Below are positions 37,193 through 47,802 of a DNA stretch of 64,000 nt, piece by piece. The stretch spans positions 2,356,001 through 2,420,000 of the forward strand of contig PYIU01000007.1 in the NCBI GenBank assembly GCA_003415625.1, read 5' to 3'. The position numbers and the translations under genes were made by a program. The number at the start of each line of letters is the position of its first letter. Position 1 is the stretch's first letter. This DNA is from Aquanectria penicillioides. Its lineage: Eukaryota > Ascomycota > Sordariomycetes > Hypocreales > Nectriaceae. The notes beneath the pieces were generated by a model that saw nothing but the letters and a program-made list of their open reading frames with translations, searched no databases and was not told the DNA's origin.

Positions 37193-37517
37193 CAGGCCAC
37201 AAGGGTCACAAAGGTTAGCGTGAATAGTATCTGCAGAGTAGCCATCCGCTCATTGGCCCATCATGCATAAAGTACCATCCCATAGTGAATCCTATGCAAA
37301 ATACTTATGCACCTACAACGCCATTCAATCACCACACAGCGATACGTCCATTGATCCTGACAGTTGGCAGAATACTGACTACCTCTAAAGCTCTAGTACA
37401 TCAATAGGTAGGTAGGCATATCAAATAAATGGATGTTTAGGTACCAGTACCTTTCCCATTTAGAAGGGACCTGAATGGGCACTTTTTCGCGCTAACCTTT
37501 GTTACCCTTGTGGCCTG
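37193..37517. mobile_element. MITE-like element, 325 bp, TA target-site duplication
   Basis: The two ends are inverted repeats of about 32 bp with two or three mismatches. The left end starts CAGGCCACAAGGGTCACAAA (37193). The reverse complement of the right end starts CAGGCCACAAGGGTAACAAA (ending 37517). Each end is immediately flanked by TA (37191-37192 and 37518-37519). No coding capacity exists inside. TA duplication with a terminal CAG is the pattern of Tc1/mariner/pogo-type elements, so a non-autonomous derivative is the simplest reading. Unlike the larger element, it shows no strong AT bias. Confidence 0.75.
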
Positions 37518-37519
37518 TA

Positions 37520-38459
37520 GATCGAGCACACGCAGGCTGGTAAAAAAAACATAAAAATAAAAATAAAAATTATTCAACATAGATCGACTTCCTCCTCAAA
37601 TTTGAACCGTTGGGCATGCGATGCAATAGTGGAGGTTCCAGACTTGGTCGAGCCAAGTTTGACGGCGATGAGTGACTCAATAAATGAAGAACGCAACGCA
37701 GTGCAATCACGCCACGAAAAGGGCATGAGTCCAACTCGCATTATTAATGCTCCCACTAGCAACTGAACTCAATGCAGCCAGCCTCGACATAACTATCACA
37801 GAGCTCTCTCATCCTGCACACCGACTCGGGTCGTCGCCCCGGAATCGCCACAACTCCGGTTAACCCTGCCCCCGGAGCCCTGACTTGCCACATATGAGCA
37901 ACTCTCACCACTTTAGACTGTAGCTCCCGTTGTGCAATGATAGCTCCAGGCTTCGACTTCACCTTGTCCGAGAGGGGAAATTCGCTGTTACCCTTCGGAG
38001 GGGACCATGCTAATCCCATTGCCGCTCAATTCATCGATCCACCAAAAACCTTCCCTCCTCGTGTCTGGATCCCACATGCCTGACTTTCGCTCTTCTCAGC
38101 ATCTTGTTTAGCCAAGAACGGCGGAACTCGTCTCCGAGGTGCCCTTTTTCTTATCCCCCACCTTTGCTTTCTCTTCTCCTCTGGGGGTTGAGATGCGGTG
38201 GACATACAGCAGCGTGACACTTTCCCCGTTTATTTCTCCGCTATCGATTTGAAGGCGGTGGGAGTTCGCCTTGGATGTCTATAAAGAAATGGTTCCCTGC
38301 GGCGTATTTCACCCCTCCCCGGTTTTATTCCCGTTGTCATTCCCAGACCCGTGGTCCATTCTCTATAGATAACGTTGAGATAACCTATTGTTATTGTGTG
38401 ATTTCTCCACGGCTTCCCCTCGAATTAGTAGAGAGTTCAGGGATCTTTTTGACAACACC
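37520..38459. other. Promoter region of the MFS gene
   Basis: Non-coding DNA between the MITE and the MFS transporter start. No gene seen. Confidence 0.5.
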
Positions 38460-40030
38460 ATGGCCACAGCTTCCGCAACACCGCCTCCTCCATCACTTCT
38501 CGCAACCCATGATGAAAAGCCTAGCGCCTCAGGAAACAAGGAATGCCCCCCAGATAGGCTCCCCGAAGTTGCTCTAGAAGCAACCTCTGAAGATAGTGAT
38601 TCGAGAGGCGGCTTGGAGAGATGGAATAGTCCCAGAATCCATAGGTATCGCTTTTTCATCGCCAACTTTTCCCTATTCATCATGGGCATGAATGATGCAT
38701 GTGTTGGCGTGAGTTTCTACTTGTCTCGCTAGGAAAGTCGTCGTCAACTGACTCGTCGGACCTACACTAGGCACTCATTCCCTATGTAAGTTAAGACAAC
38801 ACGACAGCTTGTCACACGCGCTACATCTTAGCAGACTCTTACTCCGTTCTGGCAGATAGAACCTTACTACGGTCTTAACTACACCACCGTATCAACCCTC
38901 TTCATCGTCCCGTTCGCAGCATACCTCCTCGCGGCTCTTACCAACAACTGGGTTCACTACACCCTCGGTCAGCGCGGTGTTGCTTTTCTCGGTCCCGTCT
39001 GCCGCCTCATCGGCTACATACCCATGGCTCTACACCCGCCGTTCCCCGTCCTCCCCTGTGCTATGCTCTTCACCGGCTTCGGAAATGGCATCGAAGACAG
39101 CGCCTACAACGCCTGGGTGGGCAACATGCACCGCGCAAACGAGCTGCTTGGCTTCCTACACGGCTCCTATGGCCTAGGAGCCACGGCCAGCCCCCTCATA
39201 GCTTCCGTCATGGTCACCAAGGCCAATCTTCAATGGTACATGTTTTTCTACATCATGATTGGCATCTCTGTTGTGGAGTTCATCCTTGGGATGGCCGTAT
39301 TTTGGAAGGCCACGGGTGCTATCTACCGCCAACGAGTGCGCTGCGACGATCAAAGTAAAGCCCGAACCACAACTCGCATGGCGATGAAGGAACCCATTAC
39401 CTGGCTGGCCGCTTTCTTCTTGCTTGGCTATGTCGGAGCTGAGGTTAGCTTGGGAGGGTGGGTTGTCACCTTTATGCTCCGAGTACGGCACGCCGAGCCC
39501 TTCTTGGCCGGTTTGACCGTGACGCTCTTTTGGTTGGGTTTGGCCATCGGCCGAATCGTCCTTGGCTTTATCACCGGCCGAATAGGAGAGAAGCTGGCCA
39601 TCACTATGTATCTCGCCCTATCCATCGTGCTCGAGTTGCTGTACTGGCTGGTCCCAAACTTTGTTGCATCGGTCGTCTTCGTCATGCTGCTCGGCTTCTT
39701 CCTGGGACCGCTCTTCCCCGCAGCTGTCGTCGCCGCTACCAAGCTGCTACCGCCCGACTACCATGTCAGCGCCATCGGTTCGCTGCGGCATTTGGAGGTG
39801 GAGGAGCGTCTTTGCTTCCATTTGCAGTAGGGGCAATTGCGCAGCACAAGGGCGTAGAGGTCTTACAGCCTATCGTCGTGGCTATCCTCGTCTTCCTCAT
39901 TCTTGTCTGGTTTACTCTCCCAGGAGGGTTCAAGAAAGGAGGCCTTGAGAAAGCACGGGAGAAAAAGACAAAGCCGGGAGAAAACCTCAAGAAGATGTGG
40001 AAATGCGTGAAGAGCAAGGTTGTAGGGTAG
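38460..40030 (+). CDS. MFS transporter, BSC6-like, with a 15 nt exon and one frame break
   Basis: Multi-pass transporter of the major facilitator superfamily; the substrate is unknown. Exons are 38460-38708, 38771-38785 (only 15 nt, reading ALIPY) and 38856 to the end. The joins restore the continuous text GALIPYIEPYYGLNYTTVST. About twelve hydrophobic segments follow, including GNGIEDSAYNAWVGNMH, which resembles the BSC6-type family. At 39777-39782 the frame changes: YHVSAIG reads in the first frame and FAAAFGGGGASLLPFAVG in the next. One missing T (GGTTTC to GGTTC) explains it exactly, and no intron can fit. Uncorrected, the protein stops at 39830 and loses its last helices. Corrected, it is about 480 residues ending at 40030. 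Confidence 0.82.
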
Positions 40031-40543
40031 CTGGCCTCCGTGGAGCCCACGAGGAGGAGCCCTCAGCCAGGTTGCGGTGCTGTAATCTGCAGAAACATAG
40101 CGGCGAGCCGGGCATTGAACAGGGGATATTCCCGTGCAATAGATAGAACTAATGCAGAAATGTAGGGCATCCAGTTAGGTTCGCCGTATTTTGTATTAGC
40201 AGCTTTGTGTAGGATGAGGTGCAGAGCATTACATCATCGAGGGGTTGTCCGGAGTTGGATGTCCTGACTCGTCGCTCTATCTTATCAATCATGCCTTCGG
40301 GGGCGACCAGCAAGAGGGGTCGAAAAAAGAGCGAACTATCGGTACTTACTCCTCCTCCTCCTTCTTCTCCTCCACATCTCTCCCCATCCAGTCCGCAAAA
40401 CGCTCGAGGCGGCGCTCCTCACCTTTGAGCAATCTTCAATTCAATTCAATTCTTCTGCTTCTCCTTTTGCGCCTCATCCAAATCGATCGTCCCCGGCTCC
40501 CCTTCCGTTTCCGCCGGCCCCTCACGGCCGTCCCCTCGCAACC
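40031..40543. other. Intergenic between MFS gene and CIA1
   Basis: Terminator of one plus-strand gene and CT-rich promoter/leader of the next. No gene seen. Confidence 0.6.
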
Positions 40544-41966
40544 ATGTCGCCGACGTCGGCCCCTCCTCCGTCATCCGCATCGGCCGCCGACATCTCTGCA
40601 TCCTCGTCCGCTCGCATTACCGCCCTCCAGCCCTTTAAACCAGACCTTCATGAACGCGCCTGGGCTTCGGTTCCTCACCCGACGCTCCCACTCATCGCCA
40701 CCGCCCACTCCAAAAGCGTTACCGTATTCTCCCTCTCGTCCTTCTCCGCGCACAGCACCTTGACGGGGGGCCACACTCGCTCAGTTCGCTCGGTCGCCTG
40801 GAAGCCTGGTCTGCCCCGCACAAGCTCTGTCTCGTCACCGGCAGCTTCGACTCCACAGCCGGAATCTGGCGGTGGGACGGCGATGTGGCCGCCGGCAACG
40901 ACGATGGTCTTGAGATTGAGGTGACGGCCCGTCACGTGAAGAGGTCAAATATCGACGACAGCGATGATGACAACGGCTCCAGCCCCGGCGACAAGGACTG
41001 GGAGTTCACTCTCGTGCTTGAGGGCCACGACTCGGAAATCAAGTCGTGCTGCTTCTCCCCATCCGGCACCTACCTAGCCACGTGCTCCCGCGACAAATCA
41101 GTCTGGATCTGGGAGGACATTGGAGCCTCTGAGGCCGATGACGAGTGGGAAACCATTGCCGTTCTCAATGAACACGAGGGTGACGTCAAAGCCGTTGCCT
41201 GGTGCCCGGATGTTCCAGGCCGCAACCGCCGCCGCAGCTACGGAGTTGATGTCCTCGCGAGCGCCAGCTATGACAATACTGTTCGCATCTGGCGTGAGGA
41301 CGGCGACGCCGAATGGGTATGCGTCGCCGTTCTCGAAGGCCATGAGGGCACCGTCTGGGGACTGCAGTGGGAGGCTCAGCCCCGCCCCGGCGATCGCTTT
41401 CCACGACTCTTGACATTCTCCGCTGACGGCACCATTCGGGTGTGGACACTGACCGAAGACGACCCCGATACAGGAGATAATGGCCCAGGCGCGGCCTCAA
41501 GGGGCTCCCTAGGCGGAATCCCCAACACCATGCGGAGGTCGCTTCGAGAGGAATGGACCTGCACAGCTGTTCTGCCCAAAGCACACAGTCGCGACATCTA
41601 CTCGGTCGCTTGGAGCGCCGATAGCGGCCTGGTCGCCAGCACTGGCAGCGATGGCATTGTGGCGGTATACAAGGAAGATGGGAGCAACGACCAGGTAGGG
41701 GGGGCTCGGGACGACAAGAAGAACAAGACCAACCCGTGACCAACTCCGGTGACGTGACCGCTACCAGTGGCCCTCCTTCGACGTCAGCAAAATGGGGCTT
41801 GCTGACCACCCACGCCAACGCCCATGGGCCCTACGAGGTTAACCACATCACTTGGTGCCGACGATACGATGCCGGGTCGCAGCGTCGCGGGGAGGAGGAG
41901 ATGTTGATCACAACAGGAGATGACGGCGTGGTGCAGCCGTGGCAAGTTGAGAAGGGTCCTAGGTAG
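40544..41966 (+). CDS. CIA1: Cytosolic iron-sulfur assembly WD40 protein, two frame breaks
   Basis: CIA1 is the WD40 scaffold of the CIA targeting complex, which delivers Fe-S clusters to cytosolic and nuclear proteins. From ATG 40544 the blades read SVRSVAWKPGL, VTGSFDSTAGIWRWDG, EIKSCCFSPSGTYLATCSRD, VLASASYDNTVRIWRED, TVWGLQW and SVAWSADSGLVASTGSDG. The family-typical final blade is YEVNHITW...LITTGDDGVVQPW. The frame breaks twice. One break is at the CCCC run 40814-40817, between AWKPGLP and HKLCLVTGSFDST. The other is at or near the GGGGGGG run 41698-41704, between VAVYKEDGSND and the last blade. Both are repaired by one extra base. No intron fits the first; an unusual intron could be imagined at the second. 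The corrected length of about 474 residues is usual for fungal CIA1. Confidence 0.87.
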
Positions 41967-42461
41967 CAACTCATCGTCATGGTGAATTTAGAGAAGACAA
42001 AAAAAAAATTAACAAGATAAAAAATTAGTCCAACGCCCGAGAAGAAACATGTAATAAAGTAATAATAAGGCAGACAGACAAAGAAGGAGAGGAGGAGGAG
42101 GGACTGAAGCAATTCACGCAAATCAAATGACGACCAAGCTTTGTGTGAAATGTGTCAAGTTCATTGACGAACAAAAAAAGAGAAAAAAAAACCATGCTTT
42201 CTCCTACCTACGCCATTGCTGATGCAACAAGCACAAGCGGTTTATCCTTTCGTCTAGGAGGGTATGATACAAATTGGTTATACATTAAGGGTCCGGGTGC
42301 CCCTCAACCATCTAAGCTTTCCTTTGCATCCCTCCAAAACGAGCGTTGATGCTGTTGCCTACGCATAATCGATGCCATTTCCTTCCGTCCATCCTGTTCA
42401 TTCAAAATCCTCTTCTAACGAGAAAATTCTCCCACCAACTTTGTATAATATAACTGTCCAT
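41967..42461. other. Intergenic, convergent 3' ends of CIA1 and KGD1
   Basis: Short A-rich and CT-rich tracts and both terminators; no gene. Confidence 0.6.
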
Positions 42462-45400
42462 TTACTCGCCCTTGAGCTTGTCCTGCCTCACAGTGAAAGC
42501 TGCCTCAAGAAGCTCCTGCTCCTCCTTGGTGTGCACGTGCTTGAGACCAGTAGCAACTGATGCGCTGGGGTTGCGGCCGGCGTACATGACGTGCTTTCGG
42601 TGGTGGTGCTCGGTCTGGTTGAGCAGAGTCTCAATGCGAGGCTGGGTGAAACTCCAGGCACCGGCGTTGAGGGGCTCCTCCTGGGCCCAAACGATGGTCT
42701 TGGCGTTAGGGTACATGTCGAGGTTCTCCTTCAACTGCTGCCAGGGGAAGGGGTTCAGCTGCTCAATGCGAGTAAAGGCGACGTTGTCGATGTTATTGTC
42801 GGCACGGTACTTGTGAAGAGCAGCCCAGACCTGACCAGTGCAGAGAATAACACGGTCAATCTCCTCAGGAGACTTGATAGCACCGGTTTGGTGCTCGGGG
42901 TCTGGGATGATCCACTGGAATCCGGCCTCGGGGCCAGTGAACTCCTCAATGTTGGAACGGGCCAGAGGGTGGCGGAGTAGAGACTTGGAGAAGAAGATGA
43001 TAAGGGCTAGAGAGCGCATCGTGTTAGTGCTTGCTAAATGCGACGGAATCATCATTCGAGAAAATTGGAATCACTCACGCTTTCGGAATTGTCGGTGCAT
43101 CTGTCGGCGCAGAGCGTGGAACAGGTTGGCAGGGGTGGTCATGTAGGCGATCTGCATGTTGCAGTCCTGGTGCTGGCGCATGAGCTTCTCGCCAGAGGGG
43201 AACTCGCGAGGATCCTCATTGCTGAGCTGGAGGTAGCGCTCCAGACGACCAGACGAGTGCTCGGGGCCCTGGCCATCGTAACCGTGGGGCAGGGACATGA
43301 CGAGACCAGTGCGTTGCATCCACTTTACCTCACCAGAGGCAATGAACTGGTCAATGATGCATTGAGCATTGTTGGCGAAGTCACCGAACTGGGCCTCCCA
43401 CATAACGAGGGCGTTGGGAGAGGACAGAGAGTAACCATACTCAAAGCCGAGAGCACCGTACTCGCTGAGAGATGAGTTGGAAATAACAAACTTGCCCTGG
43501 TCCTTGCTCAAGTTCTGGAGAGGAGTGTAGATACCCTCAGTCTCCTGGTCATGGAAGACAGCGTGACGCTGAGAGAAAGTACCACGCTCGACATCCTGAC
43601 CGGAAACGCGGACGTGGTAGCCCTCGGTGACAAGCGAACCGAAGGCCAAAGCCTCAGCAGTGGGCATGTCAATATTGTTGCCCTCAATAACCGACTTGGT
43701 GCGGTTGGTGAGAATGCGCTTCAGGTTGCGGTGAACAGTGAAACCTTCGGGAACGGATCCAATAACTTCGCCAATGTGTTCAAGAGACTTGCCGTCAACA
43801 CGGGTCTCGTTCTGGTCGAGGACCTCAGTGGCAAGCTCCTTGGGGGACTTGAAGCCGTTCCAGGCTGACGTTGTCCACTCCTTTGAGGTGGGAGTGTAGT
43901 CCTTGGATTTGGTGAAGCTCTCCTCAAGCATTCCCCACACCCACTGCTTGTGCTCCTCAACATCCTCCTTGGTGAAAGTGCCATCCTCGAGGAGCTTGTT
44001 GGCGTATATATCGATCTGGGGGCTCTTTGACTGGATGCGCTTGTACATGAGGGGTTGGGTGAAAGAGGGCTGGTCGGTCTCGTTGTGGCCATACTTTCGG
44101 TAGCAGTTGATGTCAATCACAACATCGTGCTGAAACTCGGCGCGCCAGTCGGCGGCAAGCTGGCAGACAAAGTTGACAGCCTCAACATCGTCAGCGTTGA
44201 CGTGGAAGACGGGTGCGTCGATGGCCTTGGCGATATCCGTGCAGTAAGCAGTAGATCGAGAGAAACGAGGGTCAGTTGTGAAACCAATCTGGTTGTTAAC
44301 GACTAGGTGGACGGTACCGCCGGTGGAGAAGGCGGGAAGAGAGTGGAAGCCGAGGCATTCGTAGACAATGCCCTGGCCGGCAATGGCGGCGTCACCGTGG
44401 AGCAGGACGCTCATGGCGGTGCGGTGAGTCTTCTCGTCGTTGTTGTAATGCTGGATAGCTCGAGTCTTGCCTAGGACGACAGGGTCCTCGGCCTCGAGAT
44501 GGGAGGGGTTGGCGACCAGGGAAAGCTGAACGCGCTTACCGGAGGGGGTAGGTCGCTCAAAGTTCATACCGAGATGGTATTTGACATCGCCAGAGCCCTC
44601 GTCCTCGGCACCGGTAGTTCCAGCGAATTCGCTGAAGATGGACTCGTTGGGCTTACGGACGACATTGCTCAGAACATTAAGACGACCACGATGGGGCATA
44701 CCAATAACGATATCTTTAACACCGTAGTCGACGCTACGGTCAATGAGAGCCTTCATACCGGGAACAAGGGTCTCGCAGCCCTCGAGGCCGAATCGCTTGT
44801 CGTTAGGGTACTTGGTGGCCAGGAAGGACTCGAAGCTGGAGCTCCAGATGAGACGGTCGAGAATTCGGCGCTTTTCATCAATGGAGTACTTGAAGGGCTG
44901 AGGTACCTCAAGACGCTCACGGAGCCAGTCGCACTTCTCGCGATCAGGAATGTGGATAAATTCAACACCGAAAGAACCGCAGTAGATCTTTTCGCAAGCA
45001 TCGACGATCTCGCGGAGAGTCATCTTTTCGCGTGCCTCACGCTTGAATCTAGGGAGAATACCGGGGCCGAGGGTGTACTCAGTATCGAGGTCCTTTTCGG
45101 TGAACTGGTAGTATTCGAGAGTAAGCTCCTTGGGTCTAGCATCCTTGGCGTTGCGGATCTCGAGGGGATCGATGTTGGCAGTGTGGTGACCACGAGCCTG
45201 GTAGGCGCGGACGAGAAGCTGAACCTTCAGATGGTTCGTAACGTCGGAGCCATCCTCCATGGCAAGACCGCCAGAGAGACGAGGGACACCGCCGGTCATG
45301 TTGGGGACCAGATTGGGTGGAGGCTGGAATGCCTGGGAGACAGGCATGTCACCGCTCTCCATATTCTTGAAGTAGACCCGCCAAGAGACATGAACGCTGT

Positions 45401-45671
45401 CGGGATCCTGCTTCCATTGCATATACATCTCGTCGATGTAATTGGCGGTGCTTCCAGAGAGGAAGTTATCGCTGGGATCGGGAGGTGACTGGGTGGCGCT
45501 GGTGACATAGGCGCGACGACCAGCGAGGGCCAGAGGACGACGAGCGGACGCGAGCTTCCATGACGAGGTCCTGGCCGAAGTGGTCGAGACGAAGGTGGAA
45601 GACGAAGTAGCGGAGCATCGAGCACCGCGGAGCAGCTGGGAGCTAGCTCGGCAGAGGGAGTTCCTCAACAT
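42462..45671 (-). CDS. KGD1: 2-oxoglutarate dehydrogenase E1 component, mitochondrial
   Basis: This thiamine-diphosphate enzyme decarboxylates 2-oxoglutarate and is the E1 subunit of the TCA-cycle 2-oxoglutarate dehydrogenase complex. Two exons, 45671-43079 and 43006-42462 (72 bp intron), give 1045 residues, the normal length. The start [16 protein letters not shown] begins a Ser/Arg-rich mitochondrial presequence; the frame stays open upstream to 45914, but that part is leader. Recognisable blocks are the N-terminal E2-contact segment ([20 protein letters not shown]), [14 protein letters not shown], the ThDP/Mg motif [12 protein letters not shown], and the transketolase-like block [19 protein letters not shown]. 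The C-terminal part includes [10 protein letters not shown]. No defect is seen. Confidence 0.97.
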
Positions 45672-47802
45672 GGTGATTGATAGCTGAACAAGAGGGAGAG
45701 CAGGACAAGGCAACGGGGGAAGAAGGTTTAGGCGAGGAGATGGGAGGGAAGCATCCCCTAGGCAAGCTTGACTTGCGACGCAAAGGAACGGCGGAGTAAG
45801 TCGTTCTGGAGAGAATTGAGTCGAGCCACAAAATAGAACAAGTGAACAAGACGATCGCTTAAGAGGAGGAGAAGGAAGTGTAAGAAGGACGGGAGAGACG
45901 GGACACGGGGACACGAGGGAGGAAGAAAATGCTCTCGGTCGTGGAAGTAATGGTACCGGTACCTCTACATGGTAGTGACCGTACTGTAGGAGGTACGTAG
46001 CTTTGATGTCCGTCAGAGCCCTGCTTTGCTGGCTGGGACTGGGGAAAAAAACACGATGACGGTGCGCTGCAGCCCCGGTAAAACCGGTTCTGACCGCGAG
46101 GGAGCCCGTCGCTTATTGGGCGGGCCACGCCGTAGTGCCCCTGCGGCCACTGAAGAAAAGGGTTTTCCGGGTGGTCCTTCAGCGGCAGGTGGCCCTTCGA
46201 GTGGTCCCTGGGGTACCTGGACGGGTCATGAGCTGTGCAGAAGCTGTGTGACCGGCCCCTGCAAAGGAAAACCCAGCAGTGGACAGCGGTGCTGGGAGCT
46301 GCATCAAGATTGCGTAAAAGCAGTGCGGGATCCCAAGCCAGCACGGAGCAGCCCAGCCACTCACCGCGCTGTGTTGGAGTGCGATGCATTCCCATTGGCT
46401 GCCTGGGCCGGTGTCAGCGTCAGGGCCAGCTGCCATGGGGGAGCATTGGGGGCCCTTGGGGAGCATTGGGCCTTTTGGGTGATCCGGGCAGGCCGGGGGT
46501 CAGTTTTACCGAGGATCGCTGGCCGTGCCGATCCTTGTGCACACTGTACCACCCGCCCATCCGTTACGTAGCCGTAGCCGTAGCGCAGCCCGGGTCATCG
46601 CTAAAACCTACTAACCTGGCAACCCGTCCGGGGGTAGGAGTCCGTTTGGCAACCCTTTTGATGCATCGTCGGAAAGACTCGACAAAACAGCATCGTCGCA
46701 AGTCTGGGGTAGCCGAAGAATGGCATGTTTCCCACGGCCTATCTACCCGCCAGATATGCGGTCTCGGCGCAGAGGAAGCCAATCTCGCACGGCCCGGGCA
46801 GAGCCAGGGGCGCCTGGGGGGACTGACTGAGATTGCGGAGAAAATGTCATGATGCTGCTGCACTTCTGGCCTGTTTGCGCAGGGTGGAATAGCCGGCGCC
46901 ACAGGAGGGCCACGGGTGTGTCACTTGAACGAGGACGAAACAGTAATCAGCACCACCACCACAACCACCACCGCGGGCGCTGGCAGTGGCATTGCCACTG
47001 GGAATAGCCCTCTTGTAAAGTGGACTTTGTGGGCCACTATGGATTCCTCCGGAAGTTATTAGGATAGTTCCGAGAATTCTACGGCTTCTAAGAGGCTTCC
47101 GGCATGCTCGAAGCCACAGACGGGCTCGGGGATACACCTCCGACTAGCCACACTTTCCCGAAAAAGTAGCTATCGCAAGTGCTTGATGGCGCCCCGCTCG
47201 CTGAGCATTCACCGTGTCACCCACGAATTCAAAACTTCAAGGTGAGCGGGATGTCAAGTACGTACCCTTTTTGCTACACACAGCCCTTTGCTCCACTTTC
47301 AGCTGCGTGCTCCACTTTAATGCAGGAAGACACAAGGCTACCGCTCTCAACTGCGTGGATGCGAAATCCTCAGACAACGACATCACAACTTCATCAATCA
47401 AGGCAGACAACATCAGAGGCTCTAACTACCTGCCTTGGCGACCCAAATAAAAAATCCGGGCCTTTTTTTCGCAACAGACAGCAGGCATAGATTTATCCAT
47501 CGCCGCCTAAATCACGTCGTCACTAGCGCCATCGCTTTGATCCATCCACGTGTGTGAATCCAAAGCCTGCGTGCTTGTTTGATCACCTTGCCTCCCTGGC
47601 AGAGGAGGGCCAAGGCCCACAAACATCTTCCACGAGGCCGCAACCGCAACAAGCCTCACCCTCATCATTGTAGTACCCGGGGGCCTCTCCCACGCGCCGG
47701 GGCATGAATATTATCCTTTCTCGCAAGTAGAGACGTTCCTCGGCTCCCACCCCGAAAGAGGCGTCAGCCTTGCCTGCCTCGGCGGTCCAAACCTCACCAA
47801 CC
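45672..47802. other. Divergent intergenic region between KGD1 and TFB1
   Basis: About 2.1 kb serving as promoters for two divergent housekeeping genes. Around 46030-46560 the DNA is GC-rich with short G-rich repeats (GGGGAGCATTGGG twice) and GTAGCC repeated near 46568-46581. The open frames there lack motifs, and I call no gene. Confidence 0.55.

Noticed and set aside
44499..45488. Long open frame (329 codons) on the plus strand across KGD1
   Set aside because: It is antisense to a highly conserved enzyme. Strong third-position C/G bias in highly expressed fungal genes leaves the antisense frame free of stops. The text is compositionally odd and has no motif.
46568..46650. Possible tRNA near the GTAGCC repeats
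   Set aside because: No consistent acceptor stem or T-arm GGTTCRA box could be folded by eye.
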